From: Candidatus Marithrix sp.
GTDB taxonomy: Bacteria > Pseudomonadota > Gammaproteobacteria > Beggiatoales > Beggiatoaceae
Reading direction: 5' to 3'
Length of the DNA stretch: 39,827 nucleotides
NCBI GenBank assembly: GCA_016744775.1
Contig: JADGDS010000005.1
Span: forward strand, 106,375-146,201
Under the pieces are notes generated by a model. It had not been told where the DNA came from. It was given only the letters and a program-made list of their open reading frames with translations, and did not search any database. Position 1 is the stretch's first letter; each line of letters starts with the position of its first letter. Below are positions 7,492 to 16,385 of this stretch, piece by piece. Both the position numbers and the translations under genes were made by a program.

Positions 7492-10128
7492 TTAATGCGC
7501 CTCATCCCAATTATCTCCAACCCCAACTTCAACCAGCAAAGGCACCCTAAGTTCCGCCACTGTAGTCATAGTTTCAATAACCTTGCTTTTTGCTTCTTCA
7601 ACGCGATCTTTTGCCACTTCAAATACCAATTCGTCATGAACTTGCATTATCATTTTCATGTCTTTGTCCATTTTTACCATTGCCATTTTTATAATGTCTG
7701 CGGCACTTCCTTGCATTGGGGCGTTTATCGCGGTACGTTCTGCATATTGTCGTCGTTGATGGTTGCTGGATTTTATATCTGGTATATATAAGCGTCTGCC
7801 AAATATGGTTTCTACATAGCCCTGTTGTTTGGCTATATCTCGAATTTGTTCCATATAATTTTTGACTCCGGGATAACGCGCAAAATATGTATCTATATAA
7901 GTTTGTGCTTGTTGGCGATCAATTCCTAATTGTTTTGCTAAACCAAAGGCTTGCATTCCATATATCAATCCAAAATTTACCGCTTTAGCACTACGGCGTT
8001 GTTCAAAACTAACTTCTTCAATTGCTACCTCAAACACTTCAGCCGCTGTCGCTTTATGAATATCTTCATTATTTCTAAATGCCGCTAATAATTTTTCATC
8101 TTCTGAAAGATGTGCCATTATTCTCAATTCAATTTGAGAATAATCTGCCGCTAATAAGCTATAGCCATTCGGTGCAATAAATGCTTGACGAATTTTTCGC
8201 CCTTGCGCGGTACGAATTGGTATGTTTTGCAAATTCGGTTGAATTGATGATAATCGCCCAGTTGCTGTAACTGCTTGCTGATAAGAAGTATGAATACGCT
8301 GAGTTTTTGGATTAATTTGTTGAGCTAAGCTATCAGTATAAGTTGATTTCAACTTGCTCAAACTACGATGTTCTAAAATTAGTTTTGGTAATGGATAATC
8401 AATTGCCAACTGTTCCAACACTTCAACCGCAGTAGAAGGCTGCTTTTTAGGAGTCTTTTTTAAAACAGGTAAATTTAATTTATCAAATAAAATCGTCTGC
8501 AACTGTTTTGGTGAATTCAGATTAAATTCAGTGCCAGCTAAGGCATAAGCTTGGGTTTCAAGAGTTTGCAATCTCTTAGCTAACTCTTCACTGTAATCAT
8601 AAAGTAGCTTAGCGTCAATTTTGACTCCATAAGCTTCCATGCGTTTTAATACCAAAATCAGCGGCTGTTCTATTTCCTCATATATTTTAAGTATTTTACC
8701 ATCTAATTTAGTCCATAACTCTTGATGTATTTGCAAAATATTATTAAGCTTTTCAGTCGCATAATCCGCAGCAGTGTCAATTTCAATTTGATTAAATGTT
8801 AATTGTTTTTTACCTTTACCAGCTATTTCTTCATATGCGCTAGAATCATCCTCTTTAGCAGTGCTATCTAATACATAAGATTCTAACATGGTATCAAAGG
8901 CTATACCTTGTAATTCAATACCATAATTAGCCAAGACATGAGCCTGATCTTTGAAATTATATCCAATTTTTAATTTATTAGGATCTTCTAATATCGGTTT
9001 AAGTGCCGCTAATACCTGTTGACGCGATAACTGCGGTGGAACATTTAAATAATCATGAGCTAAAGGAATATAAACTGCCCCTTCTCCTTGTAAAGCCAAT
9101 GAAATTCCAATAATATTAATTTCGAGATTAAAAGCAAAAATCTTAGCTTGATTTAGACGCTGTAAATAATCATCAAATTCAAATATTGTAGATATTGTAG
9201 GGTGGGTAGAGCGACAGCGAAACCCACCATTTTGCTGAGTTGGTGGGTTTCGCTCTCGCTCTACCCACCCTACATCTACTACATCTACACCAGCATCTGA
9301 TGGCAATTGATTTAACCATTGTTTAAAATTCAATGCAGTATATAATTGCCGTAATTTTTCAACATTTACAGGATTTAAAGTTAAATCTTCAACAGTCTTT
9401 GGCAAAACAAGATCAGATTTAATAGTAACTAATTGACGATTTAGCGGCAATTGCGGCAAAGCTTCACGTAAATATTCACCCACTTTACCCTTAATTTTAG
9501 CAGCATTTTCAATTACTCCATCTAAGCTACCATAAGCATTTAACCATTTCACAGCGGTTTTTGGTCCGACTTTATTAACACCGGGGATATTATCAACCTT
9601 ATCACCAACCAAACTGAGATAATCAACAATCAACTCAGGCGCAACTCCAAACTTATCAATCACTGCTGACACATCAAAATTAGTTTTTTTCATAGTATCA
9701 ACTATAGTGATTTGAGAATTAACTAATTGAGCAAAATCCTTATCACCAGTAAAAATTAAAGCTTGCATTCCAGCCGCTTGCGCTTGCAAAGCCAAACTAC
9801 CAATAACATCATCAGCCTCCACTCCGTCTTCCATTAACAATGGAAAACCTAAAGCCTGCACAATTTCATGAACATAAGGAATTTGTTCTCTTAAATCATC
9901 AGGCATTTTAGCGCGATTAGCCTTATATTCAGAAAACAAACTATGACGAAAATTAGAACCTTTAGCATCAAAAACAATAGCGGCATAACTAGGCTGATAA
10001 TCCTTCAGCAAACTCTTTAACATATTAGTGATGCCATAAATCGCACCATTAGGCATACTCTCCAAAGCATAAAATGCACGATATAAATAATTAGTTCCAT
10101 CTATTAAAATAACTTTATTCTTTGACAT
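7492..10128 (-). CDS. polA: DNA polymerase I, proofreading site degenerate
   Basis: This is an 878-residue family A polymerase for Okazaki-fragment processing and repair. The 5' nuclease domain (about 1-280) has intact acidic motifs (LIDGTNYLYRAF, EADDVIGSLA, FTGDKDFAQL). The polymerase domain (about 490-878) is complete: motif A DYSQIELRIMAHLSED, the O helix RRSAKAVNFGLIYG and motif C MQVHDELVFEV. The intervening 3'-5' exonuclease fold is recognisable (LANYGIELQGIAFDTMLES, EEIAGKGKKQLTFNQI), but three of its metal-binding Asp are replaced compared with E. coli: D355 by Asn334, D424 by Gln395 and D501 by Lys460. Glu336 and Tyr456 remain. A short stretch before EEIAGKGK is also missing. A palindromic repeat is translated in frame at residues 286-311, in the linker before the exonuclease fold. 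Polymerisation and flap cleavage are expected; proofreading is probably lost. Confidence 0.97.
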   Translation of the reverse strand: MSKNKVILIDGTNYLYRAFYALESMPNGAIYGITNMLKSLLKDYQPSYAAIVFDAKGSNFRHSLFSEYKANRAKMPDDLREQIPYVHEIVQALGFPLLMEDGVEADDVIGSLALQAQAAGMQALIFTGDKDFAQLVNSQITIVDTMKKTNFDVSAVIDKFGVAPELIVDYLSLVGDKVDNIPGVNKVGPKTAVKWLNAYGSLDGVIENAAKIKGKVGEYLREALPQLPLNRQLVTIKSDLVLPKTVEDLTLNPVNVEKLRQLYTALNFKQWLNQLPSDAGVDVVDVGWVERERNPPTQQNGGFRCRSTHPTISTIFEFDDYLQRLNQAKIFAFNLEINIIGISLALQGEGAVYIPLAHDYLNVPPQLSRQQVLAALKPILEDPNKLKIGYNFKDQAHVLANYGIELQGIAFDTMLESYVLDSTAKEDDSSAYEEIAGKGKKQLTFNQIEIDTAADYATEKLNNILQIHQELWTKLDGKILKIYEEIEQPLILVLKRMEAYGVKIDAKLLYDYSEELAKRLQTLETQAYALAGTEFNLNSPKQLQTILFDKLNLPVLKKTPKKQPSTAVEVLEQLAIDYPLPKLILEHRSLSKLKSTYTDSLAQQINPKTQRIHTSYQQAVTATGRLSSIQPNLQNIPIRTAQGRKIRQAFIAPNGYSLLAADYSQIELRIMAHLSEDEKLLAAFRNNEDIHKATAAEVFEVAIEEVSFEQRRSAKAVNFGLIYGMQAFGLAKQLGIDRQQAQTYIDTYFARYPGVKNYMEQIRDIAKQQGYVETIFGRRLYIPDIKSSNHQRRQYAERTAINAPMQGSAADIIKMAMVKMDKDMKMIMQVHDELVFEVAKDRVEEAKSKVIETMTTVAELRVPLLVEVGVGDNWDEAH
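9197..9273. repeat. Palindromic repeat inserted in frame within polA
   Basis: The 33-base arms at 9197-9229 and 9241-9273 are inverted with a single mismatch around an 11-base loop. Beyond them the GTAGAT/ATCTAC flanks add weaker pairing. On the polA strand it is read without a stop as an Arg/Pro-rich segment (VGWVERERNPPTQQNGG). It lies exactly between the 5' nuclease and exonuclease-like domains, where an insertion is tolerable. Confidence 0.88.
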
Positions 10129-10181
10129 TAATTTTACCTATGATAAACTATTTATTATACTAACTTTAATCAATATAGTTT

Positions 10182-10743
10182 ATGGAAACTACAGAATTAA
10201 TACAAAAAATTAATCAAGGTGAGAGTTTGAGTGCGAGTTCAAGAAACCTTTTTGCTGATGAGGAACTTATTAGGCAAAGCAGTTTCAAAAATTTTAATAT
10301 TTATTTCTTTTTCAGTTTTTTTGAAAGAAAATATAAGCAAGATTTTGAAACTAGCAATTTAGATATTACGCAAATTTTAGAAAATTTAAATTTAATGCAA
10401 GAAGATTGTTTAACATTAGCAGGTATGATACTGATATTTGGAATTGATAGTGAATGCGCTAGTTCATAGAGATTATTATATAAATGCGACAATAAAAGTA
10501 ATAATTCTAAAAGATAGCGTTGAAATTATCAGCCCGGGCAAATTGCCAAATTCATTAACAATAGAAAAAATTAAGCATGGTATTTCAATCGCAAGAAATC
10601 CTATTTTACACTCGTTAGCACAATATATTTTACCATACAGCGGCTTAGGAAGCGGCATTAAAAGAATATTAAAATATTGCCCAAATATTGAATTTATCAA
10701 TGATTTGGACAAGGAAGAATTTAAGGCTATTATGAATAGATAG
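10182..10743 (+). pseudogene. Decayed COG2865-type (AlbA_2 / HATPase_c_4) regulator
   Basis: Two overlapping frames together give pieces of one protein. Frame 1 (10182-10469) has the typical start ELIQKINQGES and a middle piece ILENLNLMQEDCLTLAGMIL. Frame 2 (from about 10438) has the C-terminal ELIVNALVHRDY, a hallmark of HATPase_c_4 proteins, continuing to GLGSGIKRILKYCP. The segment between the N-terminal domain and the middle piece is far too short for the family, and the middle joins the C-terminal part by a frame change near 10440. The family is usually a DNA-binding regulator. Here it is a relic with internal deletions. Confidence 0.72.
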
Positions 10744-10753
10744 GGGGAATTAA

Positions 10754-11624
10754 TTATTTAATATCCATTGGTTTGCAGTCAATTGCTAGCCAATTTTTTG
10801 CATCTGTTGCATCTACATCTATGTTTGTTATTACTCCGCAGCATTGGTAGTTTCCTGTTTTCATTGATGGTCGTATTTGCATTTCTAATGGGTAGAGGGT
10901 TTTGGTGCCGCTTAGTTCTAGTTTTGGTCGATAGGCTATTATGTCGTTGGGTAGGCTGAATCCTTTGTTTTCATCTATTGTTATAAAATAACCTACTGTT
11001 GGTGGATATACTAAGGCTGCGTAAATGCTGTAGGATTTTGAGGTTTTGGATGATGCGCTTATGTCTAAGTTGCAGCTTAGTGTTTCTCCTATGTTGTAGC
11101 TTGAACGTTGTATGTGTATTTTTATACTTACTGGTGGGGGCGGGGTGCTTATTTGTATTTCTGCTAGTTTGGTTTCTGACCATGTGCCTTGAGTATCTTG
11201 GGCTTGGTAGATTATTTGCCAGCTACCGGCTAGTGAGAAGTCGTTGTAATGTACTGTGTTTTCAAAGCGTTGTTTGGCTTGATTATAAATTAGTTTTATT
11301 TCTGAACGTCCTAATCCTGTTTCTTCTCCGCTATAGTTTCCGCTATTTGGTGGAATTAATACGGCTTTTACTTGTCGTATGCCTTCAAATGTTGGTGATG
11401 TTTTTGCCCGAACTGGCATCCCATATTTTTAGCGTATCATCCCAACTGCCAGACACGATGTTACTGCCGTCTGGGGAGTAAGCTACCGCATTAACATAAT
11501 TAGTATGCCCCACCAATCGCTCAGCCGGAGGAAATGACAACAACGGCGTGGTAACTACTTCAACCTCTGCCATCGCCACAGAGGATAATCCGCAGAACAA
11601 CAAACTAACAAAATATTTTAACAT
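10754..11624 (-). pseudogene. Frameshifted, internally deleted WD40 exported protein
   Basis: The 5' part (11385-11624) encodes a signal peptide (LFCGLSSVAMA) and a single WD40 repeat (LVGHTNYVNAVAYSPDGSN to DTLKIWDASSGK), then stops. An overlapping frame (10754-11419) continues with 221 residues of beta-rich sequence containing a proline hinge (STPPPPVSIKI) and no WD40 repeat. One frame change near 11390-11419 would join them. A propeller needs about seven blades, so most have been lost, probably by recombination between repeats. The C-terminal module (GRSEIKLIYNQAKQRFEN, then a Cys-containing domain) is unknown to me. Confidence 0.65.
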
Positions 11625-11648
11625 TTGCTACACCTTTTTAATTAAAAG

Positions 11649-11665
11649 TTGTCTGAATCAGACAA
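11649..11665. repeat. Minimal TTGTCTGA-A-TCAGACAA palindrome
   Basis: A 17-bp palindrome consists of the terminal sequence of the 7226-7316 element joined to its own complement. It is the first item in the 491-base gene-free stretch 11625-12115, which otherwise consists of the repeats listed next. Confidence 0.7.
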
Positions 11666-11682
11666 ATGAATTATATATTAAC

Positions 11683-11804
11683 TGATGTTACGCATAAAGC
11701 ACAAAAGCCCCCCAGCCCCCTAAAGGGGGAGCTAGACTGTAGCTGCAATGAACGCTGCTCCCCCTTTAGGGGACTGGGGGGCTTAGCCTTTATGTGTAAC
11801 ATCA
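11683..11804. repeat. Nested inverted repeat: TGATGTTACGCATAAAG ends around a C-rich palindrome
   Basis: The outer 17-bp arms (11683-11699 and 11788-11804, one mismatch) enclose the C-rich element (11705-11732 paired with 11756-11783) related to the one at 4895-4963. The outer end sequence also occurs alone at about 7324-7338. This looks like one short element carrying, or inserted into by, another. Confidence 0.8.
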
Positions 11805-11869
11805 GATATTAATACACAAACATATAATATCATATTATACTATAATATAGCGATAAATTAAATTATTCG

Positions 11870-11934
11870 TTTATTCCGTAAATTCGTTGTACTCAATAAA
11901 AAAAATCAATAGTACAACGAATTTACGGAATAAA
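11870..11934. repeat. 24-bp perfect inverted repeat
   Basis: The arms at 11870-11893 (TTTATTCCGTAAATTCGTTG and four more bases) and 11911-11934 are exactly complementary around a 17-base A/T loop. There is no ORF inside. As RNA it would form a very stable hairpin in either direction. It could end transcription between the WD40 relic and dnaQ, but no U-run follows directly, so I call it a repeat. Confidence 0.8.
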
Positions 11935-11971
11935 CTAATTTTTTTATGAATTAAGCAAAAATTGATGTTTT

Positions 11972-12099
11972 AGACCTGACAGGTCTGAGAGATAATAAAT
12001 ATATTGTAGGGGCAATCCCTTGTGGTTGCCCTTAACTTAATGGCAATGGCCCTAAAGAGGGAGCATGATATTTCCCCCTTTAGGGGGTTAGGGGGCTTA
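11972..12099. repeat. Cluster of three short palindromic repeats
   Basis: In order: the AGACCTGACAGGTCT palindrome (11972-11986); a hairpin GGGGCAA/TTGCCC inside 12006-12032; and a C-rich palindrome (12047-12099) resembling those at 4895 and 11705. They lie just downstream of the dnaQ stop, and the last one may act as its transcription stop. Confidence 0.65.
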
Positions 12100-12115
12100 T
12101 TATACTAACATCAAA

Positions 12116-12811
12116 CTATTGTTGCCACAAACATTTACCCTTACTAGCCTTATCAATCCTAGACAAAAACTGTTGATGTAACTCTGATTCTTCTTGGCTA
12201 GGAACTACAAGCCTTAACTTCGCTCGATTAGAAGAAATAAGCTTAACAATATTTTCCCCCTCAACTTGCTGTGAACTACTTGAAGATAATAAACTTACCT
12301 GACCACCAGTCATTGCCAAATAAACCTCAGCAAGTATTTCAGCATCAAGCAAAGCACCATGTAACTCACGATTAGAATTATCTATATAATAACGCTTACA
12401 TAAAGCATCAAGATTATTTTTCTGACTTGGATGAAGCTTTTTAGCCAAAACCAAACTATCTAAAATAGTACAATAAGTATCTAACGGCTGCCAATTCTGA
12501 TTCAACAACTGCAACTCATAATTAATAAAACCAACATCAAAAGGAGCATTATGAATAACCAACTCAGCACCCCTAATAAAATCCATAAACTCATCAACAA
12601 TATCAACAAAACGCGGATTACCCTCTAACATAGCATTAGTAATACCATGAACACGAGCAGCTCCAGCATCAATCTGACGATCAGGCTGCAAATATTGATG
12701 ATAACTTCTATTAGTCATGCGTCGATTAACCATCTCCACACAACCAATTTCAATAATACGATGCCCCTTGCCTATTCCAGTTGTTTCAGTATCCAATATA
12801 ATTTTACGCAT
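12116..12811 (-). CDS. dnaQ: DNA polymerase III epsilon subunit (3'-5' proofreading exonuclease)
   Basis: This 231-residue DEDDh exonuclease proofreads for the replicative polymerase. Catalytic motifs are complete: ExoI ILDTETTGIG (Asp7, Glu9), ExoII VIHNAPFDVGF, and ExoIII HGALLDAEILAEVYL with the general-base His and metal Asp. Length and the flexible Ser/Gln-rich linker after TGGQ match gammaproteobacterial epsilon, whose C-terminal segment binds the alpha subunit. It is transcribed away from the next gene; the divergent gap is 150 bases. Because PolA in this window seems to have lost proofreading, this is the only evident replicative editing activity here. Confidence 0.95.
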   Translation of the reverse strand: MRKIILDTETTGIGKGHRIIEIGCVEMVNRRMTNRSYHQYLQPDRQIDAGAARVHGITNAMLEGNPRFVDIVDEFMDFIRGAELVIHNAPFDVGFINYELQLLNQNWQPLDTYCTILDSLVLAKKLHPSQKNNLDALCKRYYIDNSNRELHGALLDAEILAEVYLAMTGGQVSLLSSSSSQQVEGENIVKLISSNRAKLRLVVPSQEESELHQQFLSRIDKASKGKCLWQQ

Positions 12812-12849
12812 TACCTTGATCCATTAGCAAATTCTTATATAAAATTGTT

Positions 12850-12878
12850 TTGACAAAATGACAAAAAATGATTATTAT
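12850..12878 (+). promoter_or_regulatory. Sigma-70 promoter for the 642-residue exported protein
   Basis: A consensus -35 TTGACA (12850-12855) and a near-consensus -10 TATTAT (12873-12878) are separated by 17 bases. The expected start of transcription is about 12885, leaving a leader of roughly 77 bases. Confidence 0.65.
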
Positions 12879-12883
12879 AAACC

Positions 12884-12901
12884 AACATTAATAGTAATGT
12901 T
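12884..12901. promoter_or_regulatory. Inverted repeat at the predicted transcription start
   Basis: AACATTA-ATAG-TAATGTT is a perfect 7-4-7 inverted repeat directly downstream of the -10 box. It could be a repressor operator or a 5' leader hairpin; the sequence alone does not decide. Confidence 0.4.
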
Positions 12902-12961
12902 AAACATAATTTGTTTATTTTGACCATTTCAAACCAAATTTAAATAGGAACATAATTTTCA

Positions 12962-14890
12962 ATGAACATCAAAGACTTTTTAAAAATTACATTAACAATC
13001 AATATGATGCTGCTGAGCATCGGCTCTAATGCCAATGAACAAAGCAAATATGAAATTACATTCACAAATTTTGTGGTAGAAGAAGTTGAATGGCTAGAAT
13101 CATGGAAATCCGAGTATCTTTTTTATGGATATAATCCAACTCAAAACAAATATATATGTATCCCTAATGATTGTAAGTCTCAAAAATTAGCAGGCAAAGG
13201 TGAAAAAGTTGATCTGAATGTTAAAATGTCAGAACTTACAATAAATGACTATGTTTATATCATGGTTTTGGAAGCTGACAACAGAAAATGGAATGTCTTT
13301 AATAAAACTGAAGCTAACCATGAAACAAGCCTTGAATTTTGCAGATTCCGCAAAAAAAATAGACAATGTTTAAAAATTCCCGTCCAATATCTGCTCAACA
13401 ACCAAAATCGTTGCTTAACAATGGAAACAAAATCTGAAGCAGACAAAATATGCTTATCTTATAATATAAATAAGATTAAACCACCAATACTCCACTCCGA
13501 GTTTGACCAAAACCTTAAAGAACTTTCAGCATTGTCTGATTTAAAAGATTTTGACTATAAAGATTTACTTGCTTTCTTTAAGAAAGATTCCAGCTATAAT
13601 AAAGAACAAGAAATATTTTTATTTGATTTCTCAACACTGGATAAATCTGTTTCCTCAATTACATTTTATGCAAATAACAATCAAATTTCTGGGCTACCCA
13701 CACAAATAGCTCAACCAGTGTTAAATCATCTAGCTAACAAATATCCTACAGGATTATGGTTAATCAACGATAAGGATAATAAAATCTTAGCGGCTTATGA
13801 TGCTGACAAACTAATTAGCGCAACAGAAGAATCCGCATCATCCAGTATCAAAGTGAATTGGCCAAAAGAGATAAGCGATGAATCCATCAATTATTGGTTG
13901 CAAAAGCCATCTAACACAATTAAATTGTATTATAAAATTGGCAATAAAACCATTGAACGGACAACAGCGATAAATGATAATATCGATACAGTTTCTAAAA
14001 CTTTAAGTTTACCCGGTCGTTATACTTTAGGCACTGATTTAAATATTTCTACAGTTAAGTTATCAGGTATATTTTCTTTACTCAACGAGAAAATAAAAGC
14101 TAATTCTATTAATTTAAGTTATTACATAAATCAAAAGATTGAAGCACAGTTAAACTTAGATTCAGATAAATCTGAATGCGTCCAAATTAGCAGCAAAACC
14201 ATCCCAGAATGGTTTAAGACAGAAAAAGTCATATTACAATGCCCACGCTTAGCCAAAATCTTGATTGTTCCAGAGTTTAATAATGCTAAAGCACAATTAA
14301 ACGCTCAAAACCCAGAATTGTTTTTGAAACTAAGCTTTCAAAACATCTTAATCAATGCTAGTGAATTACCATTAGCAGAAGATCATACATTAACACTCAT
14401 GCTTCCAAAGCAAACACATTCAATCTATTATCTAAACGAGCCGATTTCAATTCAGTTATCAGATCAGCAATATAACTATATTTACACAGCCAACTCAGTA
14501 CCAGAATTAGATGGTTTAACTGAGATTGATATAAATATCCCCAATCCTCAGCTACGTCAAGTAGAAACCTTTAACAACAGTGATAACTCCTTAATTCCTG
14601 AAAAACTAAACTTTCTATGTGATGGTAGTCAATCTGATAATTCCCTATGTGGAAAAACTTGCACATTTGACGATGGTGGTGAACTGATTTGCGAAGCTGA
14701 AAAGATCAATATGCCATTTAAAAATTTAAAAGATTATATTATTACTGGCAGATTCCTAGGAGAAACTTCAAATACAAACCCAGTTAGACTTGAAGAACAA
14801 TCACTAACCAACTTCTATTGTGGTGCTTGGCAGCAACTGTTTTCATTGAATAATCGCAAAGGCGAACGTAAAGATATTTTATGTAAATAA
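12962..14890 (+). CDS. Large exported protein of unknown function
   Basis: This 642-residue protein has a signal peptide (about residues 1-24, MMLLSIGSNA). I recognise no domain. It appears to be mostly beta-strand with repeated patterns such as polar-hydrophobic strands ending in short Asn/Asp turns. There are several Cys pairs, including a C-terminal cluster (CDGSQSDNSLCGKTC), as expected for disulphides in the periplasm or outside. It is a single-gene unit, with its own promoter upstream and a terminator immediately after. Codon use matches the surroundings. Roles in adhesion or the cell surface are possible but not shown. Confidence 0.75.
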   Translation: MNIKDFLKITLTINMMLLSIGSNANEQSKYEITFTNFVVEEVEWLESWKSEYLFYGYNPTQNKYICIPNDCKSQKLAGKGEKVDLNVKMSELTINDYVYIMVLEADNRKWNVFNKTEANHETSLEFCRFRKKNRQCLKIPVQYLLNNQNRCLTMETKSEADKICLSYNINKIKPPILHSEFDQNLKELSALSDLKDFDYKDLLAFFKKDSSYNKEQEIFLFDFSTLDKSVSSITFYANNNQISGLPTQIAQPVLNHLANKYPTGLWLINDKDNKILAAYDADKLISATEESASSSIKVNWPKEISDESINYWLQKPSNTIKLYYKIGNKTIERTTAINDNIDTVSKTLSLPGRYTLGTDLNISTVKLSGIFSLLNEKIKANSINLSYYINQKIEAQLNLDSDKSECVQISSKTIPEWFKTEKVILQCPRLAKILIVPEFNNAKAQLNAQNPELFLKLSFQNILINASELPLAEDHTLTLMLPKQTHSIYYLNEPISIQLSDQQYNYIYTANSVPELDGLTEIDINIPNPQLRQVETFNNSDNSLIPEKLNFLCDGSQSDNSLCGKTCTFDDGGELICEAEKINMPFKNLKDYIITGRFLGETSNTNPVRLEEQSLTNFYCGAWQQLFSLNNRKGERKDILCK

Positions 14891-14894
14891 ATAT

Positions 14895-14921
14895 AAAGGC
14901 GAACCTATGTGTTCGCCTTTT
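14895..14921 (+). terminator. Intrinsic terminator after the exported-protein gene
   Basis: A ten-base stem AAAGGCGAAC/GTTCGCCTTT with a six-base loop begins five bases after the stop codon and ends in TTTT. It is symmetrical, so it can also serve the convergent dehydrogenase gene from the other side. Confidence 0.8.
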
Positions 14922-14958
14922 AAACAACTAGCAGTCTAATAAATTAGATAAAAATATA

Positions 14959-16221
14959 TTACAATCTTTCATCTACCAAATTCACAGGCAAAATAGACTT
15001 AATATCATAAATAACACTATTAGCCTTTGTCAAAGCCTGAATCGCCTCTACACCCATCTCAACAAATTCTTTATGTGATACTGCTAATATAACCGTATCA
15101 TATTTAGATTTTTCTGGATCTTGCACCATATTTATCTCATACATTTGTTGTGCTTCTTCCATATCTACCCAAGGATCATAGACATCTATCTTAGCTCCAT
15201 AAGCCTTTAATTCTTGAATAATATCTATTACACGAGTATTACGAAGATCTGGACAATTTTCCTTGAAAGTTAGCCCCATAACTAAAATACTAGCATCTAT
15301 AACCTGAATGCTTTTTTTGATCATACGCTTGATAACAGCAGAAGCGATATAAAAGCCCATATCATCATTAATTCTACGCCCAGCCAATATCATTTCTGGA
15401 TTATAACCAACATCCTTAGCCTTTTGAGTTAAATAATAAGGATCAATTCCTATACAATGCCCACCAACTAAACCCGGGCGAAATGGTAAAAAATTCCATT
15501 TAGAACCAGCCGCTTCTAAAACTTCTAAAGTATCAATACCTAAACGATGAAAAATCATTGCAAGTTCATTTATTAAAGCAATGTTGACATCACGCTGTGT
15601 ATTTTCAATTACCTTAGCCGCTTCTGCAACACGAATACTACTTGCTGGATGAGTACCGGCTACAATAATACTCTTATAAGTTTCATCTATAATCTTAGCA
15701 GCTTCAGGAGTGGAACCTGAAGTGACTTTAACAATATTAGTTAAACGATGAGTATGATCACCGGGATTAATACGTTCAGGGCTATAACCTACAAAAAAAT
15801 CCTGATTAAATTTTAAATTAGATTCATGTTCTAAAATAGGTACACAAACCTCTTCAGTAGCTCCGGGATATACAGTAGATTCATATACTACAATATCATT
15901 TTTATTTAAAAGTTTACCTATAATTTTACTAGCATTTTCTAACAAAGTTAAATCAGGGCATTTATGACTATCTAACGGTGTTGGAACTGTTATAATATAA
16001 AAATTGCATTCTGCAAGATCGTTTAAATTATCTGTATAACTTATATATTTAGATTGCTTAAATTCTTCTGCTGACACCTCCAAAGTAGTATCGTTTCCTG
16101 CTTTTAACTCTTCTATACGTTTAGCTTTAAGATCAAAACCTATTGTTGAATAATATTTCCCAAATTCAATTGCTAAGGGTAATCCAACATAACCTAATCC
16201 TATAATTCCAATTTTTTTCAT
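14959..16221 (-). CDS. tviB: Nucleotide-sugar (UDP-HexNAc) 6-dehydrogenase, TviB type
   Basis: This 420-residue enzyme would oxidise a UDP-N-acetylhexosamine to the uronate using two NAD+, in the cytoplasm. The N-terminal Rossmann motif is [18 protein letters not shown]. The middle domain has [19 protein letters not shown] and [20 protein letters not shown]. The catalytic Cys256 lies in [12 protein letters not shown], and the C-terminal UDP-binding domain has [15 protein letters not shown]. Wording closely follows Salmonella TviB ([30 protein letters not shown]) as I remember it, rather than UDP-glucose dehydrogenase. The product would feed an acidic surface polysaccharide. It is downstream of the Wzc-like gene, separated by a repeat. 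Confidence 0.92.
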   Translation of the reverse strand: MKKIGIIGLGYVGLPLAIEFGKYYSTIGFDLKAKRIEELKAGNDTTLEVSAEEFKQSKYISYTDNLNDLAECNFYIITVPTPLDSHKCPDLTLLENASKIIGKLLNKNDIVVYESTVYPGATEEVCVPILEHESNLKFNQDFFVGYSPERINPGDHTHRLTNIVKVTSGSTPEAAKIIDETYKSIIVAGTHPASSIRVAEAAKVIENTQRDVNIALINELAMIFHRLGIDTLEVLEAAGSKWNFLPFRPGLVGGHCIGIDPYYLTQKAKDVGYNPEMILAGRRINDDMGFYIASAVIKRMIKKSIQVIDASILVMGLTFKENCPDLRNTRVIDIIQELKAYGAKIDVYDPWVDMEEAQQMYEINMVQDPEKSKYDTVILAVSHKEFVEMGVEAIQALTKANSVIYDIKSILPVNLVDERL

Positions 16222-16243
16222 AATTTTATATCCTAATTATTTT

Positions 16244-16367
16244 CTCGTTCCCACGCTCCAGCGTGGGAATGCATGTATCGGCGCTCCAGCGCCGAATCCG
16301 GCACAAAAAAAACACTTGACGCTGGAGCGTCAGCACATGCGTTACCACGCTGGAGCGTGGGAACGAG
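16244..16367. repeat. Compound palindrome between tviB and the Wzc-like gene
   Basis: The ends CTCGTTCCCACGCTCCAGCG and CGCTGGAGCGTGGGAACGAG are inverted, 23 bp in all. The interior is a series of smaller hairpins built on CGCTCCAGCG or its complement. It is GC-rich in an AT-rich region. It could attenuate transcription into tviB. Confidence 0.85.
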
Positions 16368-16385
16368 GATAAATAATTTTATATC

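Noticed and set aside
7495..7791. 98-codon plus-strand frame over the 3' end of polA
   Set aside because: His/Phe-rich antisense translation of the conserved polymerase palm; a shadow.
10768..11481. Plus-strand frames (63 and 160 codons) opposite the WD40 relic
   Set aside because: Leu/Val/Cys-rich low-information translations opposite Asn/Thr/Gln-rich coding; shadows.
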